Positions 44,968-54,445 of a stretch of 64,000 nt of DNA are shown piece after piece (the first letter of the stretch is position 1; the number at the start of each line of letters is the position of its first letter). Position numbers and translations under genes: made by a program. This DNA comes from Xiheicaenibacterium sp046351325 (GTDB lineage: Bacteria; Myxococcota_A; Polyangia; Polyangiales; Polyangiaceae), in the NCBI GenBank assembly GCA_046351325.1, contig JAXLYR010000001.1, positions 186,001 through 250,000 on the forward strand, written 5' to 3'. The notes under the pieces were generated by a model. It worked only from the letters and a program-made list of their open reading frames with translations. It did no database searches and was not told the DNA's origin.

Positions 44968-45855
44968 TCAGCGGAGCAAGGCATGCTCGAGACAAGCTGC
45001 GGCCCAGCCGTCCGCCTCCACGGCGAGAGGCCCGCGCTGTGGCCCACCCCCGAGCAAGAGCGCGCTGCGCTGCTCGAGCGCCCTCGCGAGACCACGCTCG
45101 CGCTCCGTGAGATCCAATTGGATCACGCCGCGCTCGCGCGCGAGCCAATCCTGTGCTTTGCCGGGCGCGCCCTCAGCGACGGCGAGGAACACGCGCGCGA
45201 GCCAAACGAGACCGGGGGCGTCGCGATCGCGTTCGATGTGCTCGAGCGCGAGGCGCATGGAGAGCGCGCCGCCGAAGAGCCGCCGGTCGTCGTAGAGCCA
45301 CTCGAAACGCTGCGCTCGATCGGGGCGCTCGAGCTCACGCTCGGCGCGCTCGAGCTTCTCCCGCGCGTCGTCGAGTCGGCCGAGCGCGACCAGCGCGAGC
45401 GCGGCGTGCGAGAGGAAGAGCACGCGCGCCCTCCGCGTCGCGGCCGAGGGGGCGAGCCACGGCAGCGCGGCCTCGGCCTCTTCGAAGCGCGCGGCCGCGG
45501 TCGCAAAATCACACCGCGCCTCGGCGACGAGCCCCAAGAGCCCGAGCGCTCGCGCGCGATGATCGGCTCTGAAGACCCGTCCGAGCACGCGACGACTCGC
45601 GCGCGTCGCGGCCTCTTCCCAAGCCGGCTTCTCCTCGAACCAAGCGTCGGTCGCGGCGTCGAGCGCGCGACCCGCGCTCGTGAGCCACACGATGAGGAGG
45701 ATCGGCCAGGCGACGAAGCACGGGACAGTCGCGAGGAACCCCCACACGATGGTCGCGTCCGAGCCGCGCCACGCGCCGAACGCCATCACGGCCACACAAG
45801 CCCCGACGCCACCGAGCGGCGCGAACGTGAGCAGCGTCGCGCGGAGCCTGCTCAC
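44968..45855 (-). CDS. membrane protein with TPR-like repeats
   Basis: 295 residues. Two hydrophobic helices (APLGGVGACVAVMAFGA, about residues 13-29, and FVAWPILLIVWLT, about 46-59) are followed by a helical domain of degenerate TPRs (RALGLLGLVAEARCDFATAAARFEEAEAAL, and a copy at DDAREKLERAERELE). The topology suggests a membrane-anchored scaffold facing the cytoplasm. Its start overlaps the GNAT stop by 4 bp. Confidence 0.7.
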   Translation of the reverse strand: MSRLRATLLTFAPLGGVGACVAVMAFGAWRGSDATIVWGFLATVPCFVAWPILLIVWLTSAGRALDAATDAWFEEKPAWEEAATRASRRVLGRVFRADHRARALGLLGLVAEARCDFATAAARFEEAEAALPWLAPSAATRRARVLFLSHAALALVALGRLDDAREKLERAERELERPDRAQRFEWLYDDRRLFGGALSMRLALEHIERDRDAPGLVWLARVFLAVAEGAPGKAQDWLARERGVIQLDLTERERGLARALEQRSALLLGGGPQRGPLAVEADGWAAACLEHALLR

Positions 45856-46370
45856 TCGCCTCGAGGGTGCTCACCGCCGAGCGGAGAGAAGTCGATCTCG
45901 AACATGTCGTAGACCGCGCGCTTCATGCCGAGCGCCTCGTAGGTGCGCTGCGCGCGCGTGTTCTCGCGCTCGACGTAGAGCCGCACGCCGACCACCCCGC
46001 CCTGCGCGCGCGCGCGGCCGACGACGTGCTCATGGAGCGCGCGGTAGACCCCGGTTCGGCGGTGCTCGGGGTGCACGTAGACCGACTGAATCCACCAGAA
46101 CTGGCCCGCTCGCCAGTCGCTCCATTCGAACGTCACCATCAGCTGGCCGACCACCGAACCCTGGCGAATCGCTACGCAATAGAAGCCGTGAGACGGGTCC
46201 TCGAGGAGCGCACCGACGCCTCGCCGAAGCGTCTCGCGGTCGAGCTCGCGCCCCTCGGTCTCCGTCGCCATCGCCGCGTTTCCCCGGACGAGGTCGTTCA
46301 AATGAGCGCGGGTTGCGGGCAGGATCTCGATTGTTCTGGTACCTTGATTCGAAGTCGATCGTGGCTGCAC
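45852..46370 (-). CDS. GNAT family N-acetyltransferase
   Basis: 172 residues from a GTG 7 nt after AAGGAG; the longer frame runs through a neighbouring gene's start. The GNAT core is clear: YCVAIRQGSVVGQLMV, then the acetyl-CoA binding motif VYVHPEHRRTGVYRALHEHV, and a C-terminal strand (VRLYVERENTRAQRTYEALGM). It transfers an acetyl group from acetyl-CoA to an unknown amine. It is the first gene of a minus-strand unit through 42654 and overlaps the divergent small membrane-protein gene by 10 bp. Confidence 0.88.
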   Translation of the reverse strand: MQPRSTSNQGTRTIEILPATRAHLNDLVRGNAAMATETEGRELDRETLRRGVGALLEDPSHGFYCVAIRQGSVVGQLMVTFEWSDWRAGQFWWIQSVYVHPEHRRTGVYRALHEHVVGRARAQGGVVGVRLYVERENTRAQRTYEALGMKRAVYDMFEIDFSPLGGEHPRGE

Positions 46371-46690
46371 GACAGAGCTCCTTTGGCGAAGCTGCAGGCT
46401 CCCCGGGATCTTCCCCGGCTGCCCCGCAGACGCCGCGTTCAGCCCAATTTCCTCAGCCGAGCGGCTTGCCGGCGATCCTTCCACCCTCGGTCGAGCCCGT
46501 CCACCTCGAGGTCGCGCCGTATCGCGGCCCCCGCAGCCACCATGCGTCGCGTGCGTTCGCCGAGTTTCAGGAGCGCCTCGCGCGCCGCGCCCGTCGCAAG
46601 AAGTTGGCGATCGTCCTCGTGCTGGCCGTGCTAGTGGGTTCGCTCGTGCTCGGCGGGGTCACGGCGGTTCGCCTCGGCCTCCTCGGCTGA
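46361..46690 (+). CDS. small C-terminally anchored membrane protein
   Basis: 109 residues if started at the in-frame GTG at 46361; no ATG is available and the ribosome binding site is weak, so the start is uncertain. The N-terminal ~70 residues are Pro/Ser-rich. The C-terminus has a basic helix (RLARRARRKK) and one transmembrane segment (LAIVLVLAVLVGSLVLGGV). Codon use is plausible for coding. Function unknown. Confidence 0.5.
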   Translation: MAARQSSFGEAAGSPGSSPAAPQTPRSAQFPQPSGLPAILPPSVEPVHLEVAPYRGPRSHHASRAFAEFQERLARRARRKKLAIVLVLAVLVGSLVLGGVTAVRLGLLG

Positions 46691-46759
46691 GCGTCTCGCG
46701 GGCCTTGTCGCGCCCCGGGCGCCTGCTCCGCGCGAGCCGCCAAGGAGCGCTGCCCGAGC

Positions 46760-47905
<1,146 letters not shown>

Positions 47906-47926
47906 TCTCACCGGGGGAACGACCGT

Positions 47927-48670
47927 ATGAGCACCAACGATCTGCACCAGCACCTCGGGCCGATGCTGCTCGGCCTCGCCTTGCTCCTGCCCGCATGCAG
48001 CGGCGCGAAGGACAAGGACGCCGAGAACCCCGACGCGGACGGCACGGCGACGACGCAGTCGACCAAGCCGCGCAACCAGCCCACCGTCGAGGCCGAGGTC
48101 GGCGCGCTCGACAACGAGGCCGTCGACCGCACCTACCAGAAGTCGCTCGACGCGATGCTCGGCTGCGTGAACAAGGCCCTCGATCGGCTCCCGTACCTCG
48201 CGGGCGATGTCACGATTTACTTGCGTGTAAACAAGGAGGGCAAGCTCGCGTACGCCTACCTCGAGAACTCGACGCTCGGCGACCGCGCGACCGAGTCGTG
48301 CATCCTCAACGTCCTCTCGAGGAAGACCTGGCCCGCGCCAGTCGGTGGCAACGAGGGCTTCGCGCACCTGCCGTTCAACCTCGAGAAGCGCGGCGGCGTG
48401 CGCGAGCCGACCCAGTGGTCAGCGTCCGACGCGGGAAAGACCGTCGACGCCGCGCGTGAGGCCGCCGGCAAGTGCGCGCGCGAGGTCAGCGCCGGCCCGA
48501 TGAAGCTCACGATCCACGTCGACACCGACGGCAACGTCATCGCTGCCGGCGCGAGCGGCTCGGACAAGAACGCCGAGCGCGCGGCCGACTGCGCCGTCGA
48601 CGCCATCCGCAAGCTCAAGTTCGACTCGCCAGGCAGCTACCCTGCAGTGCTCACGCTGAGCGTCCCCTGA
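47927..48670 (+). CDS. lipoprotein with two TonB/AgmX C-terminal-like modules
   Basis: 247 residues. The signal ends LLPAC. After an Asp/Lys-rich tether, two similar modules follow. The first has MLGCVNKALDR then DVTIYLRVNKEGKLAYAYLE and CILNVLSRKTW. The second has KCAREVSAGPMKLTIHVDTDGNV and CAVDAIRKLKF. This Cys-strand-Cys-strand pattern is the AgmX/TonB-like C-terminal pattern frequent in myxobacterial gliding and envelope proteins, and a similar one occurs inside the second VIT/vWA protein here. It is 21 bp after the acyl-CoA dehydrogenase gene. Confidence 0.75.
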   Translation: MSTNDLHQHLGPMLLGLALLLPACSGAKDKDAENPDADGTATTQSTKPRNQPTVEAEVGALDNEAVDRTYQKSLDAMLGCVNKALDRLPYLAGDVTIYLRVNKEGKLAYAYLENSTLGDRATESCILNVLSRKTWPAPVGGNEGFAHLPFNLEKRGGVREPTQWSASDAGKTVDAAREAAGKCAREVSAGPMKLTIHVDTDGNVIAAGASGSDKNAERAADCAVDAIRKLKFDSPGSYPAVLTLSVP

Positions 48671-48766
48671 CCGCAAAGCGCGCACGCGCGTTGAGAAACG
48701 TGAACGCCGTGCGAAGTCTCCCGCGCGCTGGGGGCGCGCTCTCGGGGCTCTGCTAGGCTGACCTTC

Positions 48767-48934
48767 GTGAAGAAGGTCATCCTCGAGATCCTCGCCCTCC
48801 TTTGGAAGGCCGTTCGCTCCATTTTGTGGAAGTGGCTGCGTCCGCGCCTCCGCAAGTTCGCCGCGATCGCCGTGGCGTTCCTCGCGCTGCTCGGCATCCT
48901 CACCGTGCTCATCGCCGGCTCCTGCAACGGCTAG
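48767..48934 (+). CDS. 55-residue basic single-pass membrane peptide
   Basis: GTG start. The N-terminal half is basic and amphipathic (ILWKWLRPRLRKF) and is followed by one hydrophobic segment (AAIAVAFLALLGILTVLIAG) ending SCNG. Codon third positions follow the local GC bias, which supports coding. No family is known. It sits between the AgmX-like lipoprotein and the amidohydrolase, oriented the same way. Confidence 0.55.
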   Translation: MKKVILEILALLWKAVRSILWKWLRPRLRKFAAIAVAFLALLGILTVLIAGSCNG

Positions 48935-48962
48935 CACCGCGCCGCGCTAGCCCCGGCTCCAC

Positions 48963-50009
48963 ATGGATCTCGCGCCTGTCCTAGCGGACCTCCCCTGTGC
49001 GGCGCGGCGAGCACGGGCGGTCGATCTCGCGCTGCGCGCCCACGCCGCACACAGCAGCACGCTCAGCCCTTCGGTCGAGGATCTCGTCCCTTGCGGGTGC
49101 CTCGTCACGATGGCCGCGGCCTACTGGCTCGACCCGAGCCGCGCGCCGCTGCCCGCGCTCGACGACGAAGAGGGCACGACCGTCCCGACCTCGTTGCCCC
49201 CAATCACGGACGGGCATGTCCATGTCTTCCCCGATCCGGTGTTCGAGGCTCTATGGCGTTGGTTCGAGGCCTACGGCTGGTCTATTCGGTACAAGCTCCG
49301 CGCGCCGGAGGTCATCCGCTATTTGCTCGATAGGGGCATAGCGCGCCTCATCACCCTTCACTATGCCCATAAGCCCGGCATGGCCCGCGCGTTGAACTCC
49401 TATGTCGCGGAGCTCGTGCGCGCCGAGCCCCGCGTCGTGGGGTTCGGGACGGTGCTCCCCGGCGAGCCGGACGCGCTCGCGGTGCTCGACGAGATTCGAG
49501 CGCTCGGGCTGAGAGGCGTGAAGCTCCATTGCCACGTCCAGGCCTTCGCCCCCGACTCGCCCGAGGCGCTCGCGGTCTTCGAGCGCTGCGCTGAGCTCGA
49601 TTTGCCGGTCCTCATCCATGCGGGCCGCGAGCCCAAGAGCCCCGCGTATCGGTTCGACCCGTACACGTTTTGCTCCGCCGACAGGGTCGAGCGCGTGCTC
49701 ACCGCGCTGCCTCGACTGCGGCTCTCGATTCCCCATTTCGGGGCGGACGAGATCGCCGCTTATGGCCGATTGCTCGACCGACACGAGAACCTGTTCCTCG
49801 ACACGACCATGTGCCTGGCGAGCTATTTCGCGATGGAGATCCCGGTCGATCTCTTGAAGGCGCACGCGAGCCGTATCCTCTTTGGGACCGACTTTCCGAA
49901 TTTGCCCTACGCGTGGGATCGGGAGCTCCGCGCCCTCACTGGATTGGGGCTCTCGAGCGCCGCCCTCGAGGCTGTCTTGGGCGGCGCCGCCGACGCGTTC
50001 CTCGGCTGA
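48963..50009 (+). CDS. amidohydrolase family 2-type metal-dependent hydrolase
   Basis: 348 residues. After an unusual ~75-residue N-terminal helical extension, the TIM-barrel core starts with DGHVHVF, whose HxH binds the first metal. GVKLHCHVQ, VLIHAG and FGTDFPN supply the further ligands and the final Asp of the amidohydrolase_2 (decarboxylase/lactonase) branch. No signal peptide; cytoplasmic. The substrate may be an aromatic carboxylate or lactone, but this is not determinable. Confidence 0.88.
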   Translation: MDLAPVLADLPCAARRARAVDLALRAHAAHSSTLSPSVEDLVPCGCLVTMAAAYWLDPSRAPLPALDDEEGTTVPTSLPPITDGHVHVFPDPVFEALWRWFEAYGWSIRYKLRAPEVIRYLLDRGIARLITLHYAHKPGMARALNSYVAELVRAEPRVVGFGTVLPGEPDALAVLDEIRALGLRGVKLHCHVQAFAPDSPEALAVFERCAELDLPVLIHAGREPKSPAYRFDPYTFCSADRVERVLTALPRLRLSIPHFGADEIAAYGRLLDRHENLFLDTTMCLASYFAMEIPVDLLKAHASRILFGTDFPNLPYAWDRELRALTGLGLSSAALEAVLGGAADAFLG

Positions 50010-50068
50010 TCCCAATCTCGGGGCCATCTCGCTATTTCGCGAAGCGAAAAAGACATGGCCCGTGTGAA

Positions 50069-52489
50069 TTACGGCGAGAAGCAGAGCGGGCCGCCGGTCG
50101 GGCCCCGCGGCGGCACGGGGAAGGGCTCCGTGCTCTCGTCGATCGACGCGAGGAACGCGACGAGCAGTGCGATCTCCTCGGGGCCGAGCGCGTTCCAGGC
50201 CTCGTGGTGACCGGCGAACACCGGGTCGAAGACCTCCTCGAGCGTCCGCGCCCCACCGTTGTGGAAATAGGGCGCGCTCCGGGCCAGGCCGAGCAGGCTC
50301 GGCGGGCTGAAGCCGCGGCCGTCTGGCTCGTTGCCCTGCGCCGCAGTCACCATATCGGATCTCAGCTCGAGCGCGCCCACGTCCGCGACCGCGACGCCGT
50401 AGGTGCCCACGGGGCGAACAGCGCATTGGAGCTGTTCGGTGAAGCCCGGAGTCCCGAACCGCATGAAGGCGCTACCGAGGTGATCGGGCTCGACCGGCAA
50501 GAGCTTCTCGGGGAAGCCGTCGAGGCCGATATTCCAGCTCAGCGCGCCGAGGCACGACGGATCGGTGCAGTCGGTAGGGCCGTTGGCGCTATCCGAGACC
50601 TTGTAAAAGACGGTCGATAGCGTCCAATTCGGCCCCGAATGGCACGCCACGCAGTTGCCTCGCGCAGGGTCGCTGAAGACCTCGCGCCCGGCCGCCAGCG
50701 TGTCGGCGTCGATATCGAGACCTCGTGGAGACGGGATCGCCTCGAGGTAGCTGTCGATGTCCAACCACTCGAGCGCGAGGCCCGAAGACGTGCCCACGAG
50801 GCCGAGCTCTGCGTCGGGGTCCGCGATGACCGCGCCGCCCGCGACCTCGCGGAGGTGTGCCTCGAGATCCGAGGTCTCGTCCATCGTCGCCGTCCAATTG
50901 AAGATGCGCCGGGCGGCGGGGTCGCTGTCGACATAGACGCCGTCCAGACTCGGAGTCTGGCGGGGCCCCCTATCGAAATACCAAGTCACGCCATCGCTCG
51001 AGCCGTCGCGATGGCAAGTCGCGCACGAGGTCCACGCCGCGCCGTCCGCGGACCAAGGCCCGAGTCCGGTGGAGAAGAACTGCTTGCCCCGCGCGGCCGA
51101 GTCCTCGGCCGGTGGCAACACCGCTGTCACCCGCGGACCGAAGATATCGGACTTCACCGAGTTCGTGTCGACATCCAAGATGGCGAGCTCCCGAGTCCCC
51201 TCGCTCAGCACCGCGACTCCACCCTTGAACGGCGCGAGGCCTACGGGGGTGTGAATCCGGGTATCGGCTGCGCGCTGCAAATCGATGAACGGCGCCTCGG
51301 GCGAGCCCGCCGACACGACCGAGCCGTCCGGCCCGAGCCCCAATCGAAATACGGCGTCCGCGCCCTCGGCGGCGAGGAACACCGTGTCCCCCACGACCAC
51401 GAGATCGACTGGCAAATTGGGCATACGCGAGGAGCCCATCCCCGCGAACAGGGCGTCGAGCAGGATGGTCGTCCCGGACAGGTTCTCGAGGTCGACGATC
51501 GACAGCGCCGGGTGCGTGAGCGTGGCAGCGTTCGCCGCGCCGCGAGGACCTGACGGCGAGACACAGGTGCTCGTGACATACGCGAGCTTGCCGTGGACCT
51601 CGATCGCATCGACCTGGGTTGGATAACAGCCTGTCGGCGCCCCGCTGTCGTCGGAGAACCCGGTGAAAGGCACGGCCGGAAGCTCCACGGTCGAGACCGT
51701 CGAGCCCTCGCGATCGACGACGTAAACGAGGCCCACGTGGTTCGTGTCCAACGTGTCGAGCGTGTCCGGCCCCTTGCGCAGAGCGAACTGCTCTGTCAGG
51801 ACGACGCGGCCATCACCAGTCCAAGCGAGGTTCCGCGGGTGCGCGAGGCCCGCGCGCGGGCTCACCGCCCCGAGCGCTCCAGTGCTCACGAGAGCCTCGT
51901 TGAGATCGATGGTCGCGAGGCTCGCCATCGTCCGCGTATCGACGAACGAGACAGTGCCGCGACGCGAGTCCGCGACCGCGAGCACTTCATTGTTCGACGA
52001 CAGGGCGATAGCGCTCGGCGTCCCGTCGAAGCTGTCCACTTCATCGAAGCCGATGTCCCCGTCCACGACTCGGTATCGGCCGATGAAGCTCCCCTGACGA
52101 CTCGCGGTGTACGCCACCACCCCGCAGCCATCGATGGCCGCACCCGAGAGCTCCTCGGGTGCGACACGCGAAGCGCTCCTCGGCGCCTCGTCCGCGTTGA
52201 CGCTGGCGACGATCACGGAGTTCGAGCCCGGCACGACCATCGCCGCGACCCCCGCGTCGGGCGCGAGCGCGATAGGGCTGCTCCGCGTGACGGTATTGGG
52301 CACTTCACAAGTCGGGAAGATCTGGCCGCCGGCGCCACCGACCTCGTCGACGCCCCCTGCGCCCCCGAACTCACCGCCTTGACCGCCGAACTCGCCGCCC
52401 CCCCAGCCGTCGTCAAAGGTGACGTCACAACCGATGTCCGCCGTGGCCATCGAGAACAGAACAACGATGATGATGATGACGATGATCAT
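50069..52489 (-). CDS. di-haem cytochrome c / beta-propeller lipoprotein
   Basis: 806 residues after a GGAGG site. The signal (IIVIIIIVVLF) ends in a lipobox (ADIGC, Cys21) followed by a Gly-rich tether. An N-terminal seven-bladed-type propeller (about 70-460) has YVTN-like strands such as AIALSSNNEVLAVADS. The C-terminal part has two haem c motifs, CATCH (489-493) and CVACH (613-617), as in MauG/di-haem peroxidase-like proteins. Electron transfer at the outer surface or periplasm is inferred; peroxidase chemistry is possible. A YVTN-MauG-like layout is common in deltaproteobacteria. Confidence 0.85.
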   Translation of the reverse strand: MIIVIIIIVVLFSMATADIGCDVTFDDGWGGGEFGGQGGEFGGAGGVDEVGGAGGQIFPTCEVPNTVTRSSPIALAPDAGVAAMVVPGSNSVIVASVNADEAPRSASRVAPEELSGAAIDGCGVVAYTASRQGSFIGRYRVVDGDIGFDEVDSFDGTPSAIALSSNNEVLAVADSRRGTVSFVDTRTMASLATIDLNEALVSTGALGAVSPRAGLAHPRNLAWTGDGRVVLTEQFALRKGPDTLDTLDTNHVGLVYVVDREGSTVSTVELPAVPFTGFSDDSGAPTGCYPTQVDAIEVHGKLAYVTSTCVSPSGPRGAANAATLTHPALSIVDLENLSGTTILLDALFAGMGSSRMPNLPVDLVVVGDTVFLAAEGADAVFRLGLGPDGSVVSAGSPEAPFIDLQRAADTRIHTPVGLAPFKGGVAVLSEGTRELAILDVDTNSVKSDIFGPRVTAVLPPAEDSAARGKQFFSTGLGPWSADGAAWTSCATCHRDGSSDGVTWYFDRGPRQTPSLDGVYVDSDPAARRIFNWTATMDETSDLEAHLREVAGGAVIADPDAELGLVGTSSGLALEWLDIDSYLEAIPSPRGLDIDADTLAAGREVFSDPARGNCVACHSGPNWTLSTVFYKVSDSANGPTDCTDPSCLGALSWNIGLDGFPEKLLPVEPDHLGSAFMRFGTPGFTEQLQCAVRPVGTYGVAVADVGALELRSDMVTAAQGNEPDGRGFSPPSLLGLARSAPYFHNGGARTLEEVFDPVFAGHHEAWNALGPEEIALLVAFLASIDESTEPFPVPPRGPTGGPLCFSP

Positions 52490-52511
52490 CTCGCCTCCAA
52501 GGAAGAAGAAC

Positions 52512-52525
52512 TGACAAGAATGTCA
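52512..52525. promoter_or_regulatory. inverted repeat upstream of the cytochrome gene
   Basis: TGACA and TGTCA arms with a 4-bp spacer lie 23-36 bp upstream of the ATG of the minus-strand cytochrome gene, just beyond its GGAGG site. On the minus strand one arm also reads TTGACA, a -35 look-alike. It may be an operator; the partner is unknown. Confidence 0.4.
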
Positions 52526-52636
52526 AACGACTGCTAAGTTCGCTGGGGCGAGCGAAGGAACAAGAAGCGCTCACCCCCGCGCTCGTGAGCCTAGCGCGAT
52601 TCCAAAGCCGATCAACAGGCCTCGGGTGCTGAGGTC

Positions 52637-53095
52637 TCAGGGATCTTCAGTCGGCACCACGATGCGCTCGAGTGCCGCCCGCAGCCCTGGGGGAATCGCG
52701 GTCGGCCGGCGCGTCGCGCGGTCGACGAAGACGTGGACGAAGCGGCCGTCCGCGACGGTCTTCGCGGGGCCGCCGAGGTCCGCGGCTCGGAAGATCCCGA
52801 TGCTGTAAGTCACGGAGCGCTCGCCGAGCCGCGCGACGGCCACGCCGGCTCGCAGCTCTTCGGGATAAGCGACAGGCGCGTGATAGTGGCATTGCGACTC
52901 GACGACCAAACCGATGACAGGGCCGTCAGCGATGTCGAGGCCACCTTCGCGAATCAAGTACGAGTTCGCGGCGGTGTCGAAGTAGCTGTAATAGACGACG
53001 TTGTTGACGTGTCCGTAAGCGTCGTTGTCCATCCACCGCGTCGTGATGGGAACGAAGTACCGATATTCGGACTCGGGGCGAGGGGTCGCTCTCAT
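52637..53095 (-). CDS. hot-dog fold acyl-CoA thioesterase
   Basis: 152 residues from the ATG of MRATPRP; upstream residues in that frame are Arg-rich shadow. The 4HBT signature is WMDNDAYGHVNNVVYYSYFDTA, with the Asp acting as catalytic base, and the strand FVHVFVDRATRRP closes the fold. It hydrolyses an acyl-CoA. Its start overlaps the stop of the upstream transhydrogenase by 4 bp, a tightly coupled pair. Confidence 0.9.
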   Translation of the reverse strand: MRATPRPESEYRYFVPITTRWMDNDAYGHVNNVVYYSYFDTAANSYLIREGGLDIADGPVIGLVVESQCHYHAPVAYPEELRAGVAVARLGERSVTYSIGIFRAADLGGPAKTVADGRFVHVFVDRATRRPTAIPPGLRAALERIVVPTEDP

Positions 53096-54396
53096 CGCAG
53101 CTCGTAGGCCAGCGCCCCCTCGAAGAGTCCCTCGAGCACGGCGACCGGCGCCGCGATGGGCGCGTTCGAGACGAGCCGCGCCTGCGCCGCCGCGCCGGCC
53201 GCGAGCGCCGCGACGTCGCCGCGCTGATACCCAATCACGCCGAGCCCTATTGGCAAGTCGAGCGCGCGCATCAGCTCGACGAGCCGCGACGCGAGCACCT
53301 CCCCTGCGTCCGAATCCCCGGCCCCGCGAACGTCCGCGCCGAGGAGCGCCGCTGCCTCCAAATGGCGCGCGGCGCTGGTCGCCCCGGTCGCGCGGAACAC
53401 CGAAGGCGCGTTGACCATGACGCTGATCCCATGAGGGACGAAGGGCTCGCCGTCTTCGGGATAGCCCGGCGCCCGGTATCCCGTTTTGTGCGCGAGCCCT
53501 GCGACCGCGTAAGACATCGCGTGGGGCAGGTGGACTCCCGCGTTGCCGAACGCGATCCCCGCGAGCGTCGCGGCCCACATGGTCGCCTCGCGAGCCTCGA
53601 AATCGGAGGCATCTCGCGCGGCGCGAAGCAGGTAATCGCCGAGCAACCGCAGGGCCTCTCGACAGCCGAGATCGCTATGGGGATTTCGACCCTGGCTCAT
53701 GGGCCGCAGAGCGGGGGAAGCGGGGCGCGGGCGCGAGGTCGAGGCCCGCGCGGTGAAGGACTCGAGGGCGTGACAGAGCACGTCGACGCCGCTCGCTGCG
53801 ACGACCATGCGCGGCAGCGTCTCGGTCGCGCGCGGGTCGACGAGGGCCTCGCTCGGGCGGAGCTCGCGGCAGGCAATACCGGTCTTCACCCCGGCGCTCG
53901 TATGGTCGAAGACGGCAATCCCCGTGACCTCGCTGCCGGTCCCCGACGTGGTCGGACACGCGACGTGCGGCGCGAGCGGGCCCGCCGGCGCACGTCCCCC
54001 GCCGAGCGGCGCGTTGACATAAGCGTCGAACGGCGCGGGGTGAGTCGCATAGAGATTGGCTGCTTTGCAGGTGTCGATGACAGAGCCTCCACCTACAGAG
54101 ACGTAAGCATCAGCGCGAACCTCCGTCGCGAACGCGATGGCCTCGCGCAGCGACGCGTCCGTGGGCTCGACCCGCACTCGGGAGTAGACCACGACGTCCA
54201 GGCCCGCGGCCGCGAGCGATCGCTTGGCCACGTCGAAGAAGGGGAGTGAGGCCACGCGCGCGTCGGTGAAGAGCGCGACCCGGCGCGCGCCCGTCGCCCC
54301 GACGCGAGGGCCGACCTCGTCGAGCGCGCCGCGGCCGAACGTGACGCGCGAGGCGTCGATGGTGAAGGCCGGGTCACACCCGACCTCGGCGACCAT
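53092..54396 (-). CDS. hydroxyacid-oxoacid transhydrogenase-type iron-containing alcohol dehydrogenase
   Basis: 434 residues from the ATG of MVAEVGCDPAF. The group III alcohol dehydrogenase fold is clear: ITFGRG-like VTFGRGALDEVG, VGGGSVIDTCKAANLY for NAD, and metal His/Asp in the HLPHAMSYA and PHG regions. The insert RPMSQGRNPHSDLG and length match hydroxyacid-oxoacid transhydrogenase (ADHFE1/HOT), which exchanges hydride between 4-hydroxybutyrate and 2-oxoglutarate. Paired with the thioesterase it suggests a hydroxyacid/acyl-CoA route. Confidence 0.85.
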   Translation of the reverse strand: MVAEVGCDPAFTIDASRVTFGRGALDEVGPRVGATGARRVALFTDARVASLPFFDVAKRSLAAAGLDVVVYSRVRVEPTDASLREAIAFATEVRADAYVSVGGGSVIDTCKAANLYATHPAPFDAYVNAPLGGGRAPAGPLAPHVACPTTSGTGSEVTGIAVFDHTSAGVKTGIACRELRPSEALVDPRATETLPRMVVAASGVDVLCHALESFTARASTSRPRPASPALRPMSQGRNPHSDLGCREALRLLGDYLLRAARDASDFEAREATMWAATLAGIAFGNAGVHLPHAMSYAVAGLAHKTGYRAPGYPEDGEPFVPHGISVMVNAPSVFRATGATSAARHLEAAALLGADVRGAGDSDAGEVLASRLVELMRALDLPIGLGVIGYQRGDVAALAAGAAAQARLVSNAPIAAPVAVLEGLFEGALAYELR

Positions 54397-54445
54397 TGCG
54401 TGATAGCAGCCCACGAAGCTCGGCTCCCTCAGCGGGCGCCTCGCG

